Shown here one piece after another: positions 35,184-47,129 of a stretch of 64,000 bases of DNA. Each line of letters starts with the position of its first letter. Within the stretch, counting starts at the first letter, position 1. Under the pieces are notes generated by a model, which did not search any database, had not been told where the DNA came from, and saw only the letters and a list, made by a program, of their open reading frames with translations. Origin of the DNA: Herbaspirillum sp. (GTDB taxonomy: Bacteria; Pseudomonadota; Gammaproteobacteria; Burkholderiales; Burkholderiaceae_D); assembly GCA_028292625.1 (NCBI GenBank), contig JAQGLY010000008.1:79868-143867 (forward strand), in the 5' to 3' direction. The position numbers and the translations under genes are program-made.

Positions 35184-35861
35184 ATGGCTATCATTCTGAT
35201 CGTCGAAGATGAACCATCGATTGCCGAGCTGATCGCGTTCACGCTCAAGGAAGCGGGCTGGACGGCGTGCGTCGTCAGTACCGCGGCCGCCGCCTGGGAA
35301 TTCGTACAGCAGCGCACGCCGCAGGTGGTGGTGCTGGACTGGATGTTGCCGGACGGCACCGGCCTGCAATTGCTCTCCAAAATCCGCGCCGACCGTCAGT
35401 TGGCGCAGATCTCGGTCATCATGCTGACGGCCAAAAGCATGGAAGAAGACAAGTTGGCCGGGCTGGACAACGGCGCCGACGATTACCTCACCAAACCGTT
35501 TTCGCCGCGCGAACTGACGGCGCGGATCAAGGCGCTGATGCGCCGCAAGAGTCCGGAACATGCGCAGGAAGTGATGGTCGTGGGGCCGGTGGCGCTGGAT
35601 CCGGCCAGTTTCTCGGTCACCTTGCACGACAACAAGATCGATATCGATTTCGCCGAATTCAAATTATTGAAATTTTTCCTGGCGCACCCGGGGCGGGTGT
35701 TCTCCCGTAGCCAGTTATTGGATAAAGTGTGGGGAGATCACGTTGTGATTGAAGAACGCACGGTCGATGTACACGTGCTGCGCCTGCGCAAGTGCTTGCA
35801 GGACGCGGAATATTTGATCAAGACGGTGCGCAGCGTGGGTTACATGCTTTCGGAAAAATAA
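35184..35861 (+). CDS. phoB: Phosphate regulon response regulator PhoB
   Basis: 225 residues with a receiver domain (VEDEP near residue 8, phospho-Asp in VVLDWMLPDG, IMLTAKS, KPFSP) and an OmpR-type winged-helix output domain (FSRSQLLDKVWGDHVVIEERTVDVHVLRLRK shortened here to its key ends). The start is MAIILIVED; the open frame continues upstream over phoU and is not used. phoR starts at the next base after its stop. Probably it binds the Pho boxes described here. A paralog is at 51500-52189. Confidence 0.95.
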   Translation: MAIILIVEDEPSIAELIAFTLKEAGWTACVVSTAAAAWEFVQQRTPQVVVLDWMLPDGTGLQLLSKIRADRQLAQISVIMLTAKSMEEDKLAGLDNGADDYLTKPFSPRELTARIKALMRRKSPEHAQEVMVVGPVALDPASFSVTLHDNKIDIDFAEFKLLKFFLAHPGRVFSRSQLLDKVWGDHVVIEERTVDVHVLRLRKCLQDAEYLIKTVRSVGYMLSEK

Positions 35862-37151
35862 ATGAATCCTCAGGTGTTGTTTTGGGTGCCTGCAGCAGTG
35901 CGGGCATTTTTGTTTGCCGTGGCGGTTTCGGCGGTGTGGTGGGCCGCGGGAGTGGATTACGCGCTGCTGCTGGCGTTTGCCGGCATCGCCGCGCTGGCTT
36001 ACACGCAATTGCATTATCTGTACCGGCTCAGCATCTGGCTGGATAATCCGGATCGGGAAAAACTGCCCGACGGCTGGGGCGCATGGACCGATATCTTTGC
36101 CCGATTGTACCGGCTGCGGCGCGACGACGAACGCAATCGGACCGAGCTGACCGAATGGCTGACGCGTTTTCGCCAGGCCATGCATCTGCTGCCGGATGGC
36201 GTCGTCATCATGGACGACGTGCTGTTTCTGGAATGGTGCAATCCGGCGGCGCAGGAGCACCTCGGGTTGGACCTGGCGCGCGACAAGGGTATGCGCGTCA
36301 CCAATCTGATCCGCAATCCTGCGTTCATCGATTACATCATCCTGGGCCGCTACGAGCAGCCGCTGACGATGGGGCTGCACGGCCGCAAGCTGGTGGTGCA
36401 CATCATTCCTTTCGAAAACCGGCGCCAGATCGTGGTAACGCACGACGCCACCGAATCCGAACGCATCGACATGATGCGCCGCGACTTCATCGCCAATGCG
36501 TCGCATGAATTGCGCACGCCGTTGACCGTAATCAACGGTTTTCTCGAAATCGCGCTGGCGCAGCCGGATCTGGACCGCCAAGTGCGCAAATCCCATCTGC
36601 AATTGATGACCGAGCAGGGCAAGCGCATGCAGGGCCTGATCGGCGACATGCTGACGCTGACGCGGCTGGAGTCTCTCGATTATCCGATGCGGCCGGAGCG
36701 GGTGCATATACGGCCGCTGTTGGAAGGCATTCTGGAAGAGGCGAATGCATTGTCCAGCGGCCGTCATCGGATCACGCTGGATATCGACGGCCCCGATCTG
36801 AAAGGCAGCATCGACGAATTGCGCAGCGCGTTCAGCAATCTGGTGTCGAACGCGGTGCGCTACACGCCGGACGGCGGTGTCATCCGGATCAAGTGGCGGC
36901 AGGGGGCCGACAATCTGGTCTTTGAAGTGCAGGACAACGGCATCGGCATCGCCGCCGAAGATATTTCGCGTCTGACCGAGCGCTTTTACCGGGTCGACAA
37001 AGGCCGTTCCCGCGATACCCAAGGCACCGGACTGGGCCTGGCGATCGTCAAGCACGTATTGCTGCGCCATTCGGCCACGCTGGTGATCGAATCGGCGCAG
37101 GACAAGGGCAGCAAATTCATGGCGGTGTTTTCGGCGGCGTCGATGGTTTGA
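35862..37151 (+). CDS. phoR: Phosphate regulon sensor histidine kinase PhoR
   Basis: 429 residues with N-terminal membrane helices (to about residue 50), a PAS domain around residues 95-200 (HLLPDGVVIMDDVLFLEWCN), then the dimerisation box with ASHELRTPL and an ATPase domain (N-box VSNAVRYTPDGG, DNGIGI, GTGLGLAIVK). It phosphorylates PhoB when phosphate is low and is held in check by PhoU-Pst. It starts immediately after the phoB stop codon. Confidence 0.95.
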   Translation: MNPQVLFWVPAAVRAFLFAVAVSAVWWAAGVDYALLLAFAGIAALAYTQLHYLYRLSIWLDNPDREKLPDGWGAWTDIFARLYRLRRDDERNRTELTEWLTRFRQAMHLLPDGVVIMDDVLFLEWCNPAAQEHLGLDLARDKGMRVTNLIRNPAFIDYIILGRYEQPLTMGLHGRKLVVHIIPFENRRQIVVTHDATESERIDMMRRDFIANASHELRTPLTVINGFLEIALAQPDLDRQVRKSHLQLMTEQGKRMQGLIGDMLTLTRLESLDYPMRPERVHIRPLLEGILEEANALSSGRHRITLDIDGPDLKGSIDELRSAFSNLVSNAVRYTPDGGVIRIKWRQGADNLVFEVQDNGIGIAAEDISRLTERFYRVDKGRSRDTQGTGLGLAIVKHVLLRHSATLVIESAQDKGSKFMAVFSAASMV

Positions 37152-37180
37152 GGCCGCCGGCTTTCAAACGCTTGCTTCGC

Positions 37181-38026
37181 TTATGCGTTCACGGTTCGCT
37201 GCCGCTGTTCGCCCAGTCCTTCGATGCCGAGATGCACGATCTGGCCCGCCTTTAGATAAACCGGATGCGGTTTGACGCCCATGCCGACGCCGGACGGCGT
37301 GCCGGTCGCGATCACATCGCCGGGCTGCAGGCTCATGAAGCGGCTCATATAGGAAACGATGAAAGGCACGTTGAAGATCATCGTGCTGGTATTGGCGTTC
37401 TGATAGCGTTTGCCGTCGACTTCCAGCCACATTTTCAAATTGCCGGGATCGGACATTTCGTCCCGGGTCACCAGCCACGGTCCGATCGGCGCGAAGGTAT
37501 CGCAGCCCTTGCCCTTGTCCCAGGTGCCGCCGAGCTCCAGCTGAAATGCGCGCTCCGATACGTCGTTGATGATGCAATAGCCGGCGACGTGGTTGAGCGC
37601 GTCGGCCTCGTCGATGTAGCTGCCGCAGGTGCCGATGACCACGCCCAGTTCGATTTCCCAGTCGGTCTTTTGAGCGCCGCGCGGAATTTTCAGATCGTCA
37701 TTCGGGCCGCATACCGACGACGTCCATTTGCTGAAAATCACGGGTTCGGTAGGAATCGGCAAACCGGCTTCGATAGCGTGATCCGTGTAATTCAAACCGG
37801 TGCAAATCAGTTTGCCGATATTGCCGACACACGCGCCTATGCGCGGATTGCCGTCGACTTGCGGCAGCGTCGTCGGATCCAGCGCGCTCAGCCGGGCCAG
37901 CGTGGCCGCATCGAGCGCGGCGCCATTGACGTCATGGATGTGGGCTGACAGATCGCGGATGCGGCCGGTTGAATCCAGCAAACCCGGCTTTTCCTGGCCG
38001 GATTGACCGTAGCGTAGCAATTTCAT
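37181..38026 (-). CDS. Fumarylacetoacetate hydrolase family protein
   Basis: 281 residues, with an N-terminal part and a C-terminal FAH domain: ICTGLNYTDHAIEAG, PVIFSKWTSSV, the metal ligands in WEIELGVVIG and YCIINDVSERAFQ, then GDVIATGTPSGVGMG. Members hydrolyse or isomerise 2-oxo acids: 5-carboxymethyl-2-oxo-hex-3-ene-1,6-dioate decarboxylase-like, ureidoglycolate lyase-like and others. The true substrate is not clear. It is a single gene facing phoR tail to tail. Confidence 0.87.
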   Translation of the reverse strand: MKLLRYGQSGQEKPGLLDSTGRIRDLSAHIHDVNGAALDAATLARLSALDPTTLPQVDGNPRIGACVGNIGKLICTGLNYTDHAIEAGLPIPTEPVIFSKWTSSVCGPNDDLKIPRGAQKTDWEIELGVVIGTCGSYIDEADALNHVAGYCIINDVSERAFQLELGGTWDKGKGCDTFAPIGPWLVTRDEMSDPGNLKMWLEVDGKRYQNANTSTMIFNVPFIVSYMSRFMSLQPGDVIATGTPSGVGMGVKPHPVYLKAGQIVHLGIEGLGEQRQRTVNA

Positions 38027-38168
38027 TGACGTTCCTATATTTCATGGGTTGATGAGCGGCGGCCGCCGCAGACGCCATGATATCCAACTATACCGTGGCG
38101 CGTGCGTGACGTTTTCCTGGCGGATTTTTGTGGTTTAATCCGCCCATCGTTTTTTTTCATTCTTATTT

Positions 38169-39092
38169 ATGGCTATCGTTTCCTTCGCCCGCCGTGCGGT
38201 TCTGACGCTGGCGGGCATCGCCTTAGGCGCCTGCTCCACCTTCACCTCCACGCCCGCGCCGCAAGCGCATGCCCCCGGCGCCCTGCCGGCGGCAGCCGCC
38301 AGACCGATCAAAATCGGCTTGGCGCTGGGCGGCGGCGCGGCGCGCGGCTTTGCCCATATCGGCGTGATCAAGGCGCTGGAATCGCAGGGCATCGTGCCTG
38401 ATATCGTGGTCGGCACCAGCGCCGGCAGTCTGGTCGGCGCGCTGTACGCCGCGGGCAATGACGGATTTGCATTGCAGAAAATGGCGCTGACGATGGACGA
38501 GGCGGCGATTTCGGATTGGTCGGTGCCGTTTTTCGCGAAAGTCAGCGGCGTGTTCAAGGGCGAGGCGATCCAGCAATACGTGAATCGCAGCGTCAACAAT
38601 GCAACCATCGAAAAATTGAAAATCCCGTTCGGCGCGGTGGCGACCGATCTGAACAGCGGGAAGGCCATCCTGTTTCAACGGGGCAATACCGGTCTGGCGG
38701 TGCGTGCGTCTTCGGCTGTGCCGGGGGTGTTTCAGCCAGTCCGCATCGGCGAGCATCAGTATGTCGACGGCGGGCTGGTGGCGCCGGTGCCGGTCCGCTT
38801 TGCGCGGGAGATGGGCGCCGATTTTGTGATCGCGGTGAATATTTCCGCGCAACCGGGCGTGCAATCGGCGGCGAGTTCGGTCGAGGTCATGCTGCAGTCT
38901 TTCGCGATCATGGGACAGAGCATCAACGCTTATCAGCTGCAGGACGCCGATGTCGTGATCACGCCGGAACTCGGCAATATGCGGGGTAACGATTTCAATA
39001 GCCGCAACAGCGCGATCTTGTCGGGCGAGCAGGCCGGCATGGCGGCGATCGCCGAGATCAAACGCAAGCTGAACGAAAAACGCGCCCGCTGA
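38169..39092 (+). CDS. Patatin-like phospholipase family lipoprotein, RssA-like
   Basis: 307 residues with a lipoprotein-type start (RAVLTLAGIALGAC). The patatin domain has the oxyanion hole GGGAARG, the nucleophile motif GTSAG near residue 83 and the catalytic Asp in DGGLVAP near residue 201. The serine-aspartate dyad is intact, so it is probably an active phospholipase A or acyl hydrolase. It is a single plus-strand gene. A strong hairpin overlaps its stop codon. Confidence 0.87.
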   Translation: MAIVSFARRAVLTLAGIALGACSTFTSTPAPQAHAPGALPAAAARPIKIGLALGGGAARGFAHIGVIKALESQGIVPDIVVGTSAGSLVGALYAAGNDGFALQKMALTMDEAAISDWSVPFFAKVSGVFKGEAIQQYVNRSVNNATIEKLKIPFGAVATDLNSGKAILFQRGNTGLAVRASSAVPGVFQPVRIGEHQYVDGGLVAPVPVRFAREMGADFVIAVNISAQPGVQSAASSVEVMLQSFAIMGQSINAYQLQDADVVITPELGNMRGNDFNSRNSAILSGEQAGMAAIAEIKRKLNEKRAR

Positions 39093-39110
39093 TGATTGGC
39101 GGGCGCGTTT
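39076..39110. terminator. Shared terminator hairpin between patatin and NlpC/P60 genes
   Basis: AAACGCGCCCGC and GCGGGCGCGTTT form a 12-base stem around a nine-base loop. On the minus strand the stem is followed by a run of T (GTTTTTCG), so it is a good terminator for the NlpC/P60 gene; on the plus strand only three T follow. The hairpin overlaps the last codons of the patatin gene. Confidence 0.6.
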
Positions 39111-39146
39111 CGGAATGCGGGAAGGCTGGCGTAGCGGGAGGATGGA

Positions 39147-39743
39147 TCAGTTGCCGCTTTGATCCTGCCCATGTTCGTTCTGATCGTCGGCCTCGATGAT
39201 GCGGCGGGCGCCGTTGAAGCGTTTCTTCCAATACGCGATGTCCATGCTCTCGATACGCACTTCGCCGCCGGTGGAAGGGGAGTGGATGAATTTGGAATCG
39301 CCGAGATAAATCCCGACATGCGAAAAGCCGCGGCGCAATGTATTGTAGAACACCAGGTCGCCCGGTTTCAGATCGTGCTTATCCACTTTCTCGCCGACCC
39401 GGCTGATTTCGGCGGAGGTGCGCGGCAACTGGGTGCCCAGAGCGACTTTATAGACATATTGCACCAGGCCGCTGCAATCCAGACCCTTATCGGGAGAATT
39501 GCCGCCGTAACGGTATTTGATGCCGATCATGCTCATCGCTTCGACCGCCAGATCCGAGGCGCGGCTGGTGACGCGATCGGTCATGTCGTGCAATCTCGTT
39601 AATGCCTTCTGCGTTTTGCTTTGGGGCGCCTGCAGCGGAACGGGGTCAATGGCCCATGCGGAACATGTCATCCACAATCCTGCTGCCAAAATGCTGGCTT
39701 GTGCCAAAATTTTGATCTGGGATACAGGATGTTTTAGTGACAT
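39147..39743 (-). CDS. C40 family peptidase (NlpC/P60), exported
   Basis: 198 residues with a signal peptide (ending AWA) and a C-terminal NlpC/P60 domain carrying the catalytic triad: Cys in GLDCSGLVQYVY, His in GFSHVGIYLGD and a third polar residue in the following FIHSPSTGGEV. Such enzymes cut peptide cross-links in peptidoglycan. The start MSLKHP is preceded by GGAAAGAG. The longer open frame covers AT-rich upstream DNA and is not used. Confidence 0.9.
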   Translation of the reverse strand: MSLKHPVSQIKILAQASILAAGLWMTCSAWAIDPVPLQAPQSKTQKALTRLHDMTDRVTSRASDLAVEAMSMIGIKYRYGGNSPDKGLDCSGLVQYVYKVALGTQLPRTSAEISRVGEKVDKHDLKPGDLVFYNTLRRGFSHVGIYLGDSKFIHSPSTGGEVRIESMDIAYWKKRFNGARRIIEADDQNEHGQDQSGN

Positions 39744-39996
39744 GCGGGGCTCTTTCCAAAAACGATAGGAGAATGTAATGGATAAGGGCCGTGTATGTCC
39801 ACTTGAAAAGAGTAACAGGGTCGGAAAAAGTTCCGCCGAAAACCGAAGAAAAACTGAAAAATCGCGAGATGGGTGAAAATAGCGCGGTGAACGGCGCATT
39901 TTGGCCGCTTTTGCGAAAATATTGTCACCTTGAATACCGCAGGTCCGCAAGCTGAAATAAAAAACGTACAATCGAGACTTTTTGACAGGAGACATC

Positions 39997-40404
39997 ATGC
40001 AAGCGCGCCCATTTCTGACTTTGGACGATGTAAAGAAAATCGCCGCGGCGGCCGAGGCGGAAGCCAAGGCGAATAACTGGGCGGTGGCCATCGCGATCGT
40101 CGATGGGGGCGGCCATTTGATGTGGTTCCAGCGACTGGACGGCGTCGCGCCGATTTCATCGCAGATCGCGCCGGCGAAGGCCCGCTCCGCCGCGTTGGGT
40201 TGTCGTGAAAGCAAGATTTATGAGGATATCGTCAACAACGGGCGTTACTCCTTCCTCAGCGTTCCCGGCGATTTCGCCTTTCTCGAAGGTGGCGTGCCGG
40301 TGATGATCGACGGCCATTGCATAGGCGCTGTAGGAGTGTCCGGCGTGAAATCGGCGGAAGATGCGCAGATCGCCAAGGCAGGCATCGCCGCGCTGAGCCT
40401 ATAA
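39997..40404 (+). CDS. GlcG/HbpS family protein (heme-binding type, DUF336)
   Basis: 135 residues, one domain: TLDDVKKIAAAAEAEAKAN, VAIAIVDGGGHLMWFQRLDG, then GGVPVMIDGHCIGAVGVSG and the end SAEDAQIAKAGIAAL. These motifs are those of the GlcG/HbpS family, where HbpS binds heme and others assist glycolate or diol metabolism. The function is not defined. The start is the ATG after CAGGAGA. It is a single plus-strand gene. Confidence 0.88.
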   Translation: MQARPFLTLDDVKKIAAAAEAEAKANNWAVAIAIVDGGGHLMWFQRLDGVAPISSQIAPAKARSAALGCRESKIYEDIVNNGRYSFLSVPGDFAFLEGGVPVMIDGHCIGAVGVSGVKSAEDAQIAKAGIAALSL

Positions 40405-40713
40405 TTTCGCGGTCCGCCGGGGGAGGGCCCGCTCGCCGCGGTTTCCGGCCGGAATTGTGTCGGACCGGGCTGTTTTACTGCGTTGGTGACGGATAATCAG
40501 GCGATCGGGCAATTGCCGGAGAAGGCCTTCTGCGCTATAATTGTTCGGTTTAGCTAATTTTATCCCGCCCCTAGCGCATACCACTCCATATCGTCTCAAA
40601 AAGACTTAAAAAACGTTCGACGGGATCGCCGTGCCTACCCACACGGCTCCGTTCGATGCTTGATAACGGTCATTCTGGCGCAGCTAGCGGCGGTAACAAC
40701 ATCAGGAGTTACC
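40405..40713 (+). other. Leader region upstream of carA
   Basis: No gene is present. The region holds a clear sigma-70 type promoter at 40513-40541 and an mRNA leader of about 165 bases before the TTG start of carA. I saw no obvious tRNA, riboswitch or arginine-box repeats by eye. Confidence 0.5.
40513..40541 (+). promoter_or_regulatory. Sigma-70 type promoter of carAB
   Basis: TTGCCG (40513-40518) and a perfect TATAAT (40536-40541) are separated by exactly 17 bases. Transcription would start near 40548. Confidence 0.7.
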
Positions 40714-41869
40714 TTGCTGCCATTTTTATCTGGCCCCACCGTTCCAGCCATCCTCGCGTTAGCCGACGGGACGATTTTCCAGGGGTTTTCCATTGGCGCT
40801 GCCGGCGAGACCACCGGCGAAGTCGTCTTTAATACGGCGATGACCGGGTATCAGGAAATCCTCACCGATCCCAGCTACAGCCGCCAGATCGTCACACTGA
40901 CTTATCCGCATATCGGCAATACCGGCGTCAACGCCGAAGATGTCGAGTCCACCAAAATCCATGCCGCCGGCCTGATCATCAAGGATCTGCCGCGTCTGGT
41001 GTCCAATTTCCGCAGCACCCAAACATTGAACGACTATCTGGCCGACGGCAATATCATCGCCATCGCCGGTATCGACACGCGCATGCTGACCCGCATCCTG
41101 CGCGAAAAAGGCGCGCAGAGCGGCGCGATCGTGGCCGGCAATACCGATATCGCCGCCGCCACCGCCAAGGCGCTGGAACTGGCGCGCGCCTTCCCCGGCC
41201 TGGCCGGCATGGATCTGGCGAAGGAAGTGTCGACCAAACAGGCGTACAACTGGACCGAAACCGAGTGGAAGCTGGGCTCCGGCTACGGTCAGCAGATCAC
41301 CCCCAAATATCACGTCGTGGCCTTCGACTACGGCGTCAAATTCAATATCCTGCGCATGCTGGCGCAACGCGGCTGCAAGATCACCGTGCTGCCGGCGCAG
41401 GCCTCCGCGGCCGACGCGCTGGCGCTGAATCCGGACGGTATTTTCCTGTCCAACGGACCTGGCGACCCGGAGCCTTGCGACTACGCGATCGCGGCCACTA
41501 AAACGCTGATCGACGCCGGCATTCCGACTTTCGGCATCTGCCTCGGCCATCAGATCATGGGTCTGGCTTCCGGCGCCAAAACGCTGAAGATGAAGTTCGG
41601 CCATCACGGCGCCAATCATCCGGTCCAGGATCTCGACAGCAAAAAAGTTCTGATTACTTCGCAAAACCACGGCTTCGCCGTCGACCCGGCCACGCTGCCG
41701 GCCAATTGCCGCGTCACGCATGTGTCGCTGTTCGACGGCTCGCTGCAGGGTTTCGCCCGTACCGATCAACCCGCGTTCTGCTTCCAGGGGCATCCCGAAG
41801 CATCGCCCGGACCGCATGACATTGCCCCGCTGTTCGATCAATTCGTGGCAATGATGGAGAACAAGAAAA

Positions 41870-41877
<8 letters not shown>
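40714..41877 (+). CDS. carA: Carbamoyl-phosphate synthase small subunit
   Basis: 387 residues: an N-terminal CPSase domain ([30 protein letters not shown]) and a C-terminal glutaminase with the catalytic Cys in [15 protein letters not shown], then His in [12 protein letters not shown]. It feeds ammonia from glutamine to CarB. The start is TTG at 40714, because CAGGAG lies 5 bases before it and the N-terminus then has the family length; the open frame runs 54 bases further. It overlaps carB by 8 bases. Confidence 0.95.
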
Positions 41878-45103
<3,226 letters not shown>

Positions 45104-45127
45104 GTCTCACATATTCACCTGCCAAGT

Positions 45128-45169
45128 CACAGAGGGCACCAGGAGTTCCGGTGCCCTCTGTGGCTTTTT
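45128..45169 (+). terminator. Intrinsic terminator after carB, just upstream of greA
   Basis: CACAGAGGGCACC (45128-45140) pairs perfectly with GGTGCCCTCTGTG (45150-45162) around a nine-base loop, then GC and five T. It ends 17 bases before the greA start, so greA must be reached by read-through or a promoter inside this very short space; otherwise this is a leader terminator for greA. Confidence 0.88.
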
Positions 45170-45186
45170 AACTTTGAGCGCAAAAC

Positions 45187-45663
45187 ATGAATTCGATTCC
45201 ATTGACCAAACATGGCGCAGAGCTTCTGAAAGAAGAGTTGCATCGTCTGAAAACCAAGGACCGTCCTTCGGTCATTAGCGCGATCGCCGAAGCGCGCGCG
45301 CATGGCGACCTGTCGGAAAATGCCGATTACGACGCCGCCAAGGAGCGCCAGAGTTTTATCGAGGGCCGCATCGCCGATATCGAAGGCAAGCTGGGCGCCG
45401 CGCTGATTATCGATCCGACCACGCTCCATGCGGACGGCCGGGTGGTGTTCGCGTCGACTGTCGATCTGGAAAATCTGGAAACCGGCGAGCGGGTGACTTA
45501 TCAGGTGGTCGGCACCGACGAGGCTGACATCAAGGACGCGAAAGTATCGGTGACTTCACCGATCGCGCGGGCCCTGATCGGCAAAAGCGCAGGCGACGTG
45601 GTCGGCGTCGAAGCGCCGTCCGGTCTGCGCGAATATGAAATTCTGGAAGTGCGCTACGTCTGA
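45187..45663 (+). CDS. greA: Transcription elongation factor GreA
   Basis: 158 residues with the N-terminal coiled coil ([17 protein letters not shown], then the acidic tip region) and the C-terminal FKBP-like domain ([17 protein letters not shown] and [23 protein letters not shown]). It rescues backtracked RNA polymerase. The length is normal. The gene follows carB behind a strong terminator; AT-rich DNA with a weak GAGCG lies before the ATG. Confidence 0.95.
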   Translation: MNSIPLTKHGAELLKEELHRLKTKDRPSVISAIAEARAHGDLSENADYDAAKERQSFIEGRIADIEGKLGAALIIDPTTLHADGRVVFASTVDLENLETGERVTYQVVGTDEADIKDAKVSVTSPIARALIGKSAGDVVGVEAPSGLREYEILEVRYV

Positions 45664-45708
45664 GATGCGTCCGGACAGGCATTTAAAGGATGCCCTCGCC
45701 GTATCGGT

Positions 45709-46182
45709 TTATTTCGCTCCGAGCGACGATTTTTTCGCGCTTTTCTGACGCGGTTTGGCGCGTTTGATCGAACCGCCGGCGGTGACGCGTTCGTTTCCCT
45801 TGACCATGACTTTGGTGACCGACGGCCGTTTGGTGCCGCTGGCGCTCGGCTTGACGATGGTGACTTCGCGCATGCCGCGTCCGCTGGTGCCGCTGCGTCC
45901 TGCCTTTTCTTCGGCTTGCGGACGGTAGATCACCAGCAGCTTGCCGATATGCTGGATCGGCAATGCCGACAGCTTTTCGCAAATGGCTTCGTACATGTCG
46001 ATGCGGGCCTGCCGGTCGTCGCCGAAGACGCGGATTTTGATCAATCCATGCGAATTGAGGCTGGCATCGATTTCCTTGAGCACGGACGGCGTCATGCCGG
46101 CTTCGCCGATCATCACAACAGGGTTGAGCGCATGCGCTTCGGCGCGCAGTTCGCTGCGTTCGGCGGGTGTAAGTTTCAACAT
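45709..46182 (-). CDS. yhbY: YhbY family RNA-binding (CRM domain) protein with basic tail
   Basis: 157 residues. Residues 1-95 are the CRM/YhbY domain (LTPAERSELRAEAHALNPVVMIG, then LIKIRVFG and GKLLVIYRP). E. coli YhbY is about 97 residues; here a further 60-residue Lys/Arg/Ser-rich tail is added (KAGRSGTSGRGM, then KRAKPRQKSAKKS). CRM proteins bind pre-50S ribosomes. The basic tail may add RNA affinity. It is divergent from rlmE with 31 bases between starts, as in many betaproteobacteria. Confidence 0.9.
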   Translation of the reverse strand: MLKLTPAERSELRAEAHALNPVVMIGEAGMTPSVLKEIDASLNSHGLIKIRVFGDDRQARIDMYEAICEKLSALPIQHIGKLLVIYRPQAEEKAGRSGTSGRGMREVTIVKPSASGTKRPSVTKVMVKGNERVTAGGSIKRAKPRQKSAKKSSLGAK

Positions 46183-46213
46183 GAAAATCCTCTAAAAACG
46201 GTATTCTACGCGA

Positions 46214-46867
46214 ATGGCAAAGAACAAATTAAACAAAAACTGGGTGCACGATCATATTAACGATCCGTATGTCAAGCTGGCGCAGAAAGAGGGATACCGG
46301 GCCCGGGCGGCGTATAAGCTGAAGGAAATCGACGAAGGCGAGAAACTGATCAAGCCGGGGCAGATCATCGTCGATCTGGGCAGCACGCCGGGCAGTTGGT
46401 CGCAATACGCGCGCAATAAGCTGGCGGGTCAGGGCGGCGGCGGGATCAACGGTTTGATCATCGCGCTCGATATGCTGGAAATGGAGCCGATTGCCGACGT
46501 GCACTTCATCCTGGGCGATTTTCGCGAAGAGCAGCCGGTGGCCGAACTGGAACGGCTGCTGGCCGGGCGCAAGGTCGATCTAGTGCTGTCGGATATGGCG
46601 CCGAATCTGTCCGGCATCGCAAGCGCCGACGCTGCGCGCGTCGAACATATTATCGATCTGGCAATGGAATTCGCCGAAGCGCACATGAAGCCGTCCGGTG
46701 CTTTACTGGTGAAATGCTTCAACGGCGCGGGTTATAACGACATCCTGCTGAAGTTTCGCGAGACCTTCAAAACGGTGGCGTCGAAAAAGCCGAAAGCCAG
46801 CCGGGATAAGTCGTCCGAAATCTTTTTATTGGGCAGAAACCTGAAATCTCCCGGCAAACCTCAATAA
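46214..46867 (+). CDS. rlmE: 23S rRNA (uridine-2'-O-)-methyltransferase RlmE
   Basis: 217 residues with the SAM motif [15 protein letters not shown] near residue 53 and the catalytic K-D-K-E set ([35 protein letters not shown]). Also called RrmJ/FtsJ, it methylates U2552 of 23S rRNA in the ribosome A loop. The start is MAKNK. It lies upstream of ftsH with a 262-base gap, the usual order. Confidence 0.95.
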   Translation: MAKNKLNKNWVHDHINDPYVKLAQKEGYRARAAYKLKEIDEGEKLIKPGQIIVDLGSTPGSWSQYARNKLAGQGGGGINGLIIALDMLEMEPIADVHFILGDFREEQPVAELERLLAGRKVDLVLSDMAPNLSGIASADAARVEHIIDLAMEFAEAHMKPSGALLVKCFNGAGYNDILLKFRETFKTVASKKPKASRDKSSEIFLLGRNLKSPGKPQ

Positions 46868-47129
46868 ATCTGAAAAAAATCCGTAAAAATCAATACGATG
46901 GTGAATTTTCGGCCTTGATTTCGGCCGACCGCGCCTTATATGACCTTCAACTACACCCACAGCAATTGTAATAGTTTCAATATTTCTATCGAGCAAGGTG
47001 TTGCGTCCGTCCCCGTATCCGGGCGCGCACGGGCGCCGAGGTAGTAACGATAGTTGAATCCGAGTAAAATCGTCCGAGTATCAGATTCATACTAAGAGTA
47101 ATGGTGCGGTCCGCGCCGGAGGAGTTCTA

